Source of the DNA: Candidatus Woesearchaeota archaeon
Lineage (GTDB): Archaea; Nanobdellota; Nanobdellia; Woesearchaeales; GW2011-AR4
Direction: 5' to 3'
DNA length: 5,460 nt
Assembly: GCA_016185915.1 (NCBI GenBank)
Contig: JACPMP010000083.1
Span: 1-5,460, forward strand
Below the pieces are notes generated by a model. That model worked only from the letters and a program-made list of their open reading frames with translations, searched no databases and was not told the origin of the DNA. This document shows positions 1 to 4,286 of this stretch, one piece after another. The stretch's first letter is position 1. Each line of letters starts with the position of its first letter. The translations under genes were made by a program, and so were the position numbers.

Positions 1-2
1 AA

Positions 3-164
3 GAAGAGGGTATCCAAGCCGTCCAACACATAGGTATGGAGAGCAGAAAAATCCTTATCATTCAAGAGAAGAAAGAAGAGAAAGCCCGCATTCTGGCGAA
101 AGAAGAGGAAATTACCACAGAAGGTTTAGTTAGAATCGCATTGTTATATATTTTGTGTAGATAA
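3..164 (+). CDS. C-terminal fragment of an unidentified protein (5' end outside window)
   Basis: An open frame enters from the left edge and stops at TAA 162-164, giving 53 residues. The peptide is Lys/Glu-rich and looks helical in the middle (EKKEEKARILAKEEEI). It ends in a more hydrophobic segment, EGLVRIALLYILCR. The other two forward frames stop early, and the charged, helical composition looks coding, so this is the most credible reading of the left edge. An internal ATG lies at 36-38, but nothing shows it is the start. I do not recognise the family. No oligo-T tract follows directly on this strand. The next gene, on the same strand, has its own promoter 146 bp downstream, so the two are probably separate transcripts. 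The fragment is short enough that a chance frame cannot be excluded. Confidence 0.45.
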   Translation, partial: EEGIQAVQHIGMESRKILIIQEKKEEKARILAKEEEITTEGLVRIALLYILCR

Positions 165-309
165 GTCCAGTGACTTAGAGAATAAGTTTATGATTTTACT
201 CATTTGACTAAAATCCATTAACGAAAAATTCAATAAAAATAAAAAAATCAATCCAGCCCACATTTAAGTCCGCCCGATACAGATTTCACTACTTTAATAT
301 GATAAAAAC

Positions 310-323
310 GAAAAATTTAAATA
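310..323 (+). promoter_or_regulatory. Archaeal BRE + TATA box for the 97-aa orphan gene
   Basis: GAAAAA at 310-315 matches the purine-rich archaeal BRE pattern (RNWAAW). It abuts TTTAAATA at 316-323, a good archaeal TATA box. Transcription normally starts about 25 nt downstream of the box centre, which here is around 342-346. That gives a very short leader of about 10-14 nt before the ATG at 355. Confidence 0.7.
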
Positions 324-340
324 TAAGGCGTCTTTACTCA

Positions 341-345
341 GGAAG
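341..345 (+). promoter_or_regulatory. Shine-Dalgarno-like GGAAG that favours the ATG at 355
   Basis: GGAAG lies 9 nt before ATG 355 but directly abuts the alternative TTG at 346. The spacing supports the ATG. The predicted transcription start falls almost on this site, so if transcription begins a few bases later the message would be effectively leaderless and TTG 346 would be at its 5' end. Confidence 0.5.
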
Positions 346-354
346 TTGATTGAA

Positions 355-648
355 ATGGTAACACAAAAATATTATCATACGGGGGGACCGGGTATAACAG
401 TTGAAAGAATATCATACGCTGGAGGAGAAGTATTGGTAAGGCATTTTCCAGGAGAAAGAGGAAAGGGTGCAGGACCAACGGCTTTAATTGTAGGTTTTAT
501 TGAAGAAGGTGGGTATATGCAACCACAAGAAGATTCTGTTCCTGTAACAACAGTTAGACTGATAACAGATACTACACAAAGAAGAGAACTAACAGATTTA
601 TTGATACATAGATGGGGAGAAAAACCGATTAACTTTTTGAGTCCTTAG
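355..648 (+). CDS. Orphan hypothetical protein, 97 aa
   Basis: The protein begins MVTQKYYHTGG and ends in INFLSP, with the stop at 646-648. The start at ATG 355 is chosen because GGAAG sits 9 nt upstream; an in-frame TTG at 346 would add three residues. The N-terminal two thirds are rich in Gly, Val, Thr and Ile in short alternating stretches (ITVERISYAGGEVLVRHF, TALIVGF, VPVTTVRLITD), suggesting a small beta-rich fold. The last 25 or so residues (RRELTDLLIHRWGE) look like one amphipathic helix. There is no Cys, signal peptide or membrane segment, so it is probably a soluble cytoplasmic protein. I recognise no family. Its promoter matches the archaeal consensus closely, which argues that it is a real, separately transcribed gene. 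It converges on the DUF2283 gene, with only 59 bp between the two stops. Base composition is slightly richer in G than the flanks, typical of a coding strand. Confidence 0.75.
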   Translation: MVTQKYYHTGGPGITVERISYAGGEVLVRHFPGERGKGAGPTALIVGFIEEGGYMQPQEDSVPVTTVRLITDTTQRRELTDLLIHRWGEKPINFLSP

Positions 649-723
649 TTTTTCTAAAAAACTTCGCCCAATTAACTTTAATTCTTGTGCCATTGGACTT
701 ATCGCTTTTAACTCACAACAACT
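598..723 (-). other. Antisense open frame carrying repeat copy 1 (possible gene remnant)
   Basis: On the minus strand, directly after and overlapping the DUF2283 stop, a second frame is open from 723 to the TAA at 598-600. It reads ELKAISPMAQELKLIGRS and then FLEKLRTQKVNRFFSPSMYQ. An ATG at 691-693 would start a 31-aa product. The first part repeats the peptide seen in the mini-ORF at 1000-1068. The last 51 nt are antisense to the end of the 97-aa gene, so both are unlikely to be fully functional here. It may be the detached tail of a small gene split by the DUF2283 segment, or chance. No promoter of its own is visible. Confidence 0.3.
685..711 (-). repeat. 27-bp direct repeat, copy 1 (downstream of the DUF2283 gene)
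   Basis: This matches 1030-1056 at 23 of 27 positions, including 17 identical bases (686-702 and 1031-1047). Read on the minus strand it encodes LKAISPMAQ in both copies. The four differences are TTA/CTA, AAA/AAG, GCG/GCA and CAA/CAG, all synonymous. This copy overlaps the stop codon of the DUF2283 gene in another frame. Confidence 0.85.
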
Positions 724-920
724 TCAACAGGCAAATCTTCAATTTTTGCTTTGCCAGAAATAAAGTTTAATTTTTCAAAGCCAATAACTTTCTTTGTTTT
801 TGGGTCTTTTTTTAGTATAACTTCTTCTCCAGTTTCTTCGCTAATTACTTTTCTTGGTTTTTCAAACCACACGTCCAATGTGTTCCCTTCCTTGTCAAAA
901 AATACTCTAATCTTTTTCAT
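708..920 (-). CDS. DUF2283-like small protein, 70 aa
   Basis: The protein begins MKKIRVFFDKEGNTLDVWF, close to the DUF2283 N-terminal pattern of a short strand, then (Y/F)D-x-E-x-(D/N)-x-L and an aromatic. The middle (SEETGEEVILKKD) and the strand KKVIGFEKLNFIS (residues 43-55) match the family's GxxxGxEklxfs part. Length is typical, and the ending LPVEVVVS is a common type of tail in the family. The start is ATG 920, with a weak AAGG a few bases upstream and a TATA box about 65 bp upstream. Some DUF2283 proteins are reported beside small toxin-like genes as possible antitoxins; no recognisable partner is present here, so I do not assign a role. The gene lies between two 27-bp direct repeats and converges with the 97-aa gene. 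Family assignment is by remembered pattern and fairly secure; function is unknown. Confidence 0.8.
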   Translation of the reverse strand: MKKIRVFFDKEGNTLDVWFEKPRKVISEETGEEVILKKDPKTKKVIGFEKLNFISGKAKIEDLPVEVVVS

Positions 921-984
921 TTTGCCTTATAAAATTGCTTTCCCTCTTTGATTCTGTCTGTGTAATACGCTGTTATAATAAACC

Positions 985-999
985 TTTTTAAATTTTTGT
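985..999 (-). promoter_or_regulatory. Probable archaeal promoter of the DUF2283 gene
   Basis: On the minus strand, ACAAAAA (999-993) followed by TTTAAAAA (992-985) resembles a BRE plus TATA box. Initiation would fall near 962, leaving a leader of about 40 nt. A second TATA-like stretch, TTTATTATAA at 982-973, lies just downstream and could be used instead. The elements begin immediately after the stop of the 22-codon mini-ORF. Confidence 0.5.
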
Positions 1000-1068
1000 T
1001 TAAAATTCGTCTAATGCTACGATTGAATACTGTGCCATTGGACTTATTGCCTTTAGTCTAATCTTCAT
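1000..1068 (-). CDS. 22-codon mini-ORF overlapping the frameshifted tail (ATGA)
   Basis: ATG 1068 to TAA 1000 encodes MKIRLKAISPMAQ followed by YSIVALDEF. Its ATG shares an ATGA overlap with the TGA (1065-1067) that ends the -1-frame membrane tail of the large surface protein, an arrangement typical of translational coupling. It contains copy 2 of the 27-bp repeat (1030-1056), and the conserved peptide LKAISPMAQ is shared with the open frame at 598-723. I do not recognise the peptide. It could be a true micro-protein, or the head of a small gene cut off when the DUF2283 segment arrived. The synonymous-only differences between the two repeat copies suggest that this frame is or was translated. 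No Shine-Dalgarno site is evident. Confidence 0.4.
   Translation of the reverse strand: MKIRLKAISPMAQYSIVALDEF
1030..1056 (-). repeat. 27-bp direct repeat, copy 2 (upstream of the DUF2283 gene)
   Basis: Partner of 685-711. It lies inside the 22-codon mini-ORF and reads LKAISPMAQ in frame. The two copies have the same orientation, start 345 bp apart and bracket the DUF2283 gene with its promoter. Confidence 0.85.
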
Positions 1069-1160
1069 AGATTAAACAAACTTTTTCCGAGAAAAAATCC
1101 GACAATAAGCAAAATTATTACGAGTCCAAAAAATGTCTTTGAAACTAACCAAATATCCCC
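1065..1160 (-). other. -1-frame C-terminal transmembrane anchor of the large surface protein
   Basis: In the -1 frame relative to the 924-codon gene, an open stretch runs from 1169 (just after an in-frame TAA at 1170-1172) to TGA 1065-1067. It reads GDIWLVSKTFFGLVIILL, then IVGFFLGKSLFNL. TFFGLVIILLIVGFFLG is a typical membrane helix flanked by Lys on both sides. No ATG or GTG lies ahead of it in this frame, so it is better read as a continuation of the upstream gene than as its own ORF. The frames overlap only at 1148-1169, which holds two GGGG runs (1166-1169 and 1157-1160), likely places for an indel, a sequencing error or ribosomal slippage. A shift at the second run gives 31 extra residues after KGLL. 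Confidence 0.7.
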
Positions 1161-3919
1161 AGCAACCCCTTAGATTTCTTTTCCTTTGTCTCAATTAGAA
1201 CTTCAATATCTTCTTGCTGATTCTTCAAATTTCCAACCTGTTCTTTTAATATTGATTTTGCAACATCGCTTGGAACTTCATCACTAAGCTTTGCCAATGT
1301 CTCTATTGATTTCTTTAACTTTTCTTTACTTTCTTCTAATTGCTTGATTTCTTCTTGCTCAGCTCTTTTTGCTAAACCCAGAAATAGCCTTACTTTGTAG
1401 CCAATTCCTTTCTGTTCTTCTTTCTTTTCTATTTCGTCTAATTTGTTTGAAACATTAAGTACATCACTTGCTTTATCCTCAATAATGTAGAGGTACTCAC
1501 TTGGCACATCAGAGTCTCTTAATGAAACTAGTTTGCTTGCAGCTTCTTCAGCTTTTTGTCCTGCCACAATTCTTGCCTTTACCTCCTTTGCCCTTTCAGC
1601 ACTTGGAACAGCGCTGAGCTTTGCATTTACAACAAATGGCAGCAGCTTTATGTCCCTAAATCTATTAGGTTCGATTGTTCCCTTATAGACTGTTGTGTCT
1701 TGTAATTTCAAGTCTTCATGAAGATTATCAACAAATAGCCCTAATTTCTCAAAATCATCTTTAGTTGCTGTATTTAAAACTGCAAATACAATCTCTGCTT
1801 TTTCTGCCTTTCTGACATCATTTTCGTTTTGCATTATCTCAGTAAATTTGCACCTCTTCTTTGCCTCTCCAATGATGAAATTCCTTAATTTTTCTTCTGT
1901 CATTAAATCTTTGCATTGTTGCGCTATTCCCTTCATATGCTCGCATCGTTTCGAGCTATCCTCTGAGCAGCGTTTTCTGTCTTCATCTATTCTGCTGCAT
2001 CTTTGCTCAGCAGACTTTACCTCAGATATTGTCTGGGTTTCGCAATTTCCCTCCATCCTTGATATAAAATCTGAATACCCCTTCCTTTCTTGCTCTTTGC
2101 ATTTCTCAATAAAATCACTTTTGTCACAAACATTTGGCGTGTTTTGGCATATTCTTTCTTGCTCCCTCCAATTATTTTCACAGTGCCTTGAGAAGTCTTC
2201 ATAAGTGTTTAAGACAACTTGCCCCGTGACTGTTGTACTAGCTGATGCTGTTGCTCCAGAATTTGTTGAAGTAGATGTTCCTGTTGTAGTGCCAGTTGAA
2301 GTAGCAGTAGTTTCGGTTGGTTGTGTCGTTGATGTGCTTGTTTGTGATGTTGTTGTAGTTGTTTGTTGCTCTGAAGTTTGAGTTGTTGGTGCTGTTGCTG
2401 TAGTTGTTACGCTAATACATTCGTATCCAACAACACATCTTCTGTCATCATATCTTGTTATCAAATTTTGCCCCTCAGCACAAGTTGCTCTTGCCACTTC
2501 GGGACATTGTATTTCATGTTTTATGCATTGGTAGCTTGTTACGCATCCTCTGTTGTCGTAATAAGTTTGTAAGGTTTCGTCAGTTTTGCATGCAAGCTTT
2601 TGAACTGATGGGCACGGTATTGCTGCACAATAATACTGAATGCATCCTTTTTCATCTGTTCTCTTTTCAACAGTTGTGCCTACTGCACACATTGGCATTG
2701 CAACGTGTGGACATGTTGTAGTTGTTGGACAATTAACAATTTCCCATCCACATCTGCCATCTGCATGGCGCAGGCATCTTCCTGTAGGACCAGCTGTTGT
2801 TTTTCCATCTGAGCAGAGGTAGTTCGGCATGCCTAACGCAGGCCCGCAATCAGAAATGCCACACTCTGTTTTTTGTTGTACTGCTTGGCAATAATGATAT
2901 TCACACCCATTTGTATCAATCTTTGTTTGGGGCATTGAACCTGCACCGCAATCTGGAACAGGATATTTTGGGCATATTGGCTTTCTCTTACCACTTTCAT
3001 CAAAATCCTCTCTTTTAACTCCAAAATTATCCGTACATTGTTTTATATATTTCTCCTTATCACAAAGCTGATGTTGCTTGAACCTCTCGCATTCCCTAAC
3101 CAATCTTTCCCCTTCAAAATCAAATCTTTGTTTGCATGATTCATCAAGATTTTGCAGTCGCTGTTCCATATGAAACTTGCTTCTTTTCTTGCATGCCTCT
3201 ACTATAGCATCTTTATTTACCGGGCAGGAAAATGCAACTGATTGTATTTTTTCTATTTCACTTGCATCTTCCCTGACAAATGCAGTGCCGATTTGAGAGC
3301 AAGTTTTCTTAGACATTTCATTGCATTTTGATTCTTGCTCTTCTGCTTGGCTGCACAATTTTTGCAAATCCCCAACTTTTTCCTTTAGCTTGCTTATTAC
3401 TTTGTCAGCAATCTTTTCAGGCTCATTGCAATTTTCCTTAATTTCCCTTGGATCAATTTCGTCTCCAATATGCTCAAAAACCAGTGCATATACCATATGC
3501 TCTTTTGAATAGCCCTCAAACGAAGGTCCAACATAATAACGCGGCTCATAGCCCTCATGCTCATAAGAAAATGCCTCTTTTCTGTTCATTCTATCCTTGA
3601 ATTCCATCATGCCACTCTCAAATTCTTCCTCAGAAAATCTGTCGCCCATCTTTGCCTTTGCAAAGCCCCGCATTTCCTCTTCGCTTAACTCGCCTCTCGC
3701 AACACGCTCCATCATTTCTTTTTCTTTAGAGCTAATTTGAGCTGGATAAACAATCACATTGCCTTCTCTGTTGTATTCTTTCCCTTCCTTGGAAGGATCT
3801 ATAGGCCTGCCTTCATAGGAACTTGGATTCAAAGAATTAGTGTACTGAGCAAAAGCAATATTACTTAGAATTAGAAAAACAACTACAAATATGGATAAAA
3901 ATTTCTTTACTTTAACCAT
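1145..3919 (-). CDS. Large secreted Cys-rich surface protein, 924 aa (3' end probably frameshifted)
   Basis: Residues 1-24 form a clear signal peptide (Lys-rich start, FLSIFVVVFLILSNIAFA, cleavage before Gln25). Then come: a Glu/Lys/Met-rich region (25-160); a helical domain with ten Cys (164-295); four repeats of the form CP-x6-C-x14-C-x4/5-C (316-344, 403-431, 436-465, 472-501), with a different six-Cys module between the first two (353-397); a Thr/Ser-rich linker (503-566); a second helical domain with ten Cys (580-690); a small mixed domain (about 700-770); and a long Glu/Lys-rich helical stalk (about 775-915). All 42 Cys lie between 164 and 690, suggesting disulphide bonding outside the cell. 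ATG 3919 is the start because the signal peptide begins there and a TATA box lies about 30 nt upstream. I recognise no named family; a role in adhesion or the cell surface is inferred from architecture. The annotated stop (1145-1147) appears to cut off a membrane anchor. Confidence 0.93.
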   Translation of the reverse strand: MVKVKKFLSIFVVVFLILSNIAFAQYTNSLNPSSYEGRPIDPSKEGKEYNREGNVIVYPAQISSKEKEMMERVARGELSEEEMRGFAKAKMGDRFSEEEFESGMMEFKDRMNRKEAFSYEHEGYEPRYYVGPSFEGYSKEHMVYALVFEHIGDEIDPREIKENCNEPEKIADKVISKLKEKVGDLQKLCSQAEEQESKCNEMSKKTCSQIGTAFVREDASEIEKIQSVAFSCPVNKDAIVEACKKRSKFHMEQRLQNLDESCKQRFDFEGERLVRECERFKQHQLCDKEKYIKQCTDNFGVKREDFDESGKRKPICPKYPVPDCGAGSMPQTKIDTNGCEYHYCQAVQQKTECGISDCGPALGMPNYLCSDGKTTAGPTGRCLRHADGRCGWEIVNCPTTTTCPHVAMPMCAVGTTVEKRTDEKGCIQYYCAAIPCPSVQKLACKTDETLQTYYDNRGCVTSYQCIKHEIQCPEVARATCAEGQNLITRYDDRRCVVGYECISVTTTATAPTTQTSEQQTTTTTSQTSTSTTQPTETTATSTGTTTGTSTSTNSGATASASTTVTGQVVLNTYEDFSRHCENNWREQERICQNTPNVCDKSDFIEKCKEQERKGYSDFISRMEGNCETQTISEVKSAEQRCSRIDEDRKRCSEDSSKRCEHMKGIAQQCKDLMTEEKLRNFIIGEAKKRCKFTEIMQNENDVRKAEKAEIVFAVLNTATKDDFEKLGLFVDNLHEDLKLQDTTVYKGTIEPNRFRDIKLLPFVVNAKLSAVPSAERAKEVKARIVAGQKAEEAASKLVSLRDSDVPSEYLYIIEDKASDVLNVSNKLDEIEKKEEQKGIGYKVRLFLGLAKRAEQEEIKQLEESKEKLKKSIETLAKLSDEVPSDVAKSILKEQVGNLKNQQEDIEVLIETKEKKSKGLLGIFG
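1943..2128 (-). repeat. Cys-framed helical domain, copy 2 (residues 598-659)
   Basis: Cys at 598, 607, 626, 641, 651 and 659, in a charged, helix-prone segment. The 607-626 and 626-641 spacings (x18 and x14) are identical to those of copy 1, and the span of the last three Cys (18 residues) is also identical. Further Cys at 580, 591, 669 and 690 extend the domain. Confidence 0.6.
2222..2413 (-). repeat. Low-complexity Thr/Ser linker (residues 503-566)
   Basis: About 64 residues are almost entirely Thr, Ser, Ala, Gly and Gln, with runs such as TTTTTSQTSTSTTQPTETT. It separates the Cys-repeat head from the second helical domain. Such mucin-like linkers are commonly O-glycosylated stalks in archaeal surface proteins; that is inferred here. 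The DNA is correspondingly repetitive (ACN/AGT codons on the minus strand) and prone to length change. Confidence 0.85.
2417..2506 (-). repeat. Cys repeat 4 (residues 472-501)
   Basis: C472, C480, C495 and C501, beginning CPEVARATC and ending GYEC. It has the same C-x7-C-x14-C frame as the other three units. The usual Gly before the third Cys is replaced by Arg (DDRRC). Confidence 0.8.
2525..2614 (-). repeat. Cys repeat 3 (residues 436-465)
   Basis: C436, C444, C459 and C465, beginning CPSVQKLAC with DNRGC before the last loop and SYQC at the end. The Gly after the second Cys found in the other units is absent. Confidence 0.8.
2627..2713 (-). repeat. Cys repeat 2 (residues 403-431)
   Basis: C403, C411, C426 and C431, beginning CPHVAMPMCAVG, with DEKGC and QYYC. 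It is closest in layout to repeat 1 (x4 between the last two Cys rather than x5). Confidence 0.8.
2888..2974 (-). repeat. Cys repeat 1 (residues 316-344)
   Basis: C316, C324, C339 and C344, beginning CPKYPVPDCGAG, with DTNGC and YHYC. It is separated from repeat 2 by a different six-Cys module (353-397) containing CGPALGMPNYLC and GRCGWEIVNC. Confidence 0.8.
3035..3226 (-). repeat. Cys-framed helical domain, copy 1 (residues 232-295)
   Basis: Cys at 232, 243, 262, 277, 286 and 295, in a highly charged helical segment. The spacings are x10, x18, x14, x8, x8; copy 2 has x8, x18, x14, x9, x7. Earlier Cys at 164, 189, 199 and 207 complete a set of ten, the same number as in the second domain. 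Confidence 0.6.
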
Positions 3920-3944
3920 CTTTTTTTATATTCTTGAGCATACC

Positions 3945-3960
3945 TATATTTATATTTAAC
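3945..3960 (-). promoter_or_regulatory. Archaeal promoter of the large surface-protein gene
   Basis: On the minus strand, GTTAAA (3960-3955) fits the BRE pattern and is followed directly by TATAAATA (3954-3947). Initiation is expected near 3925, only about five bases before ATG 3919. The message would be almost leaderless, consistent with the A-rich sequence lacking a Shine-Dalgarno site just before the start. Confidence 0.65.
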
Positions 3961-4004
3961 TAAAATTTAGTCAGCGACATTGATTATCGGACAAATTTCA
4001 ATCC

Positions 4005-4025
4005 GTGATTTGCAGAGCAAATCAC
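4005..4025. repeat. Perfect inverted repeat, 9-bp arms (hairpin 1)
   Basis: GTGATTTGC, a 3-nt AGA loop, then GCAAATCAC. It is the first of a chain of palindromes filling the 367-bp gap between the aminopeptidase and surface-protein genes. Confidence 0.8.
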
Positions 4026-4038
4026 AATATTTAGTCTC

Positions 4039-4111
4039 GGCGAAAATTCTTCTGCCAGTGACATGCGAGGTGAGCTCGGCAAACCTCGCTCACCATTTAC
4101 CAATTTTCGCC
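4039..4111. repeat. Long inverted repeat with nested alternative stems (hairpin 2)
   Basis: Outer arms are GGCGAAAATT (4039-4048) and AATTTTCGCC (4102-4111), 10 bp perfect. Inside are two mutually exclusive 7-bp stems: GCGAGGT (4065-4071) with ACCTCGC (4083-4089), or GGTGAGC (4069-4075) with GCTCACC (4088-4094). The left arm extended outward, CTCGGCGAAAATT, resembles the left arm of hairpin 4 (11 of 13 bases). Confidence 0.75.
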
Positions 4112-4116
4112 TCGAA

Positions 4117-4140
4117 ATTTATTCAATATAATGAATAAAT
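4117..4140. repeat. AT-rich inverted repeat, 9-bp arms (hairpin 3)
   Basis: ATTTATTCA (4117-4125), a 6-nt loop, then TGAATAAAT (4132-4140), all perfect. It is AT-rich and could arise more easily by chance than its neighbours, but it abuts two GC-rich palindromes. Confidence 0.65.
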
Positions 4141-4142
4141 AG

Positions 4143-4180
4143 GCTCGGCGTAACTTAGTGGCAGTCAAGTTACGCCGAGC
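4143..4180. repeat. Perfect 14-bp inverted repeat (hairpin 4)
   Basis: GCTCGGCGTAACTT (4143-4156), a 10-nt loop, then AAGTTACGCCGAGC (4167-4180), with no mismatch. This is the strongest structure in the window. Its loop contains TGGCAG (4159-4164), complementary to CTGCCA at 4052-4057 in hairpin 2, so a loop-loop contact is conceivable. Confidence 0.9.
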
Positions 4181-4210
4181 ACAATATTGTGTGCCGAAGG
4201 CACGTATTGT
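4180..4210. repeat. Nested palindrome (hairpin 5)
   Basis: It holds a 12-bp self-complementary CACAATATTGTG (4180-4191), then GTGCC (4191-4195), GAA, GGCAC (4199-4203). ACAATA (4181-4186) can also pair with TATTGT (4205-4210), enclosing the GTGCC/GGCAC stem. It is followed by an A-rich tract, which reads as oligo-T on the minus strand. Confidence 0.65.
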
Positions 4211-4236
4211 ACAAAAATTAAATAAAACAAAAAAGC
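4211..4236 (-). terminator. Oligo-T tract, probable terminator after the aminopeptidase gene
   Basis: Read on the minus strand this is a run of T-clusters (TTTTTT, TTTTA, TTTAATTTTT) starting about 50 nt after the aminopeptidase stop. Archaeal RNA polymerase terminates at such tracts without needing a hairpin. The palindrome chain lies just beyond it. Confidence 0.55.
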
Positions 4237-4286
4237 TATTACTCATGTCGTTAACTAATCTAATTCTGACAGAAAGAACATCAACT

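Larger units (their letters stand above)
3920..4286. other. 367-bp intergenic region: promoter, palindrome cluster, oligo-T tract
   Basis: No credible gene lies here. Reading along the minus strand it holds the aminopeptidase terminator-like tract, five inverted repeats packed into 4005-4210, and the surface-protein promoter at 3945-3960. The motif CTCGGC recurs at 4036, 4075 and 4144, with its complement at 4174-4179. ATTTAGTC occurs twice (3965-3972 and 4029-4036). The palindromes are notably more GC-rich than the surrounding DNA. Confidence 0.8.

Noticed and set aside
144..263. A 39-codon minus-strand ORF with a hydrophobic start (MWAGLIFLFLLNFSL).
   Set aside because: It lies in very AT-rich DNA where such frames arise by chance, its hydrophobicity comes from poly-T, and it overlaps the end of the left-edge forward frame. 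No Shine-Dalgarno site or convincing family signal was seen.
685..1056. The two direct repeats as phage or plasmid attachment sites.
   Set aside because: There is no integrase or tRNA nearby, and the differences between copies fall only at synonymous positions, which fits coding sequence better. Kept as a repeat and small-gene finding instead.
2017..2202. A 61-codon minus-strand frame overlapping the second Cys-framed domain.
   Set aside because: It is a shifted-frame reading of the large gene, whose continuous frame with ordered Cys spacing is clearly the real one.
1848..3512. Several forward open frames of 60-120 codons opposite the large gene, some Cys-rich.
   Set aside because: They are antisense shadows of the surface-protein gene; their Cys and Ser content mirrors its Ala, Glu and Thr codons, and none has a promoter or start signal.
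4005..4210. The palindrome cluster as a CRISPR array.
   Set aside because: The arms differ from one another, there are no regular spacers of similar length, and no cas gene is in the window.
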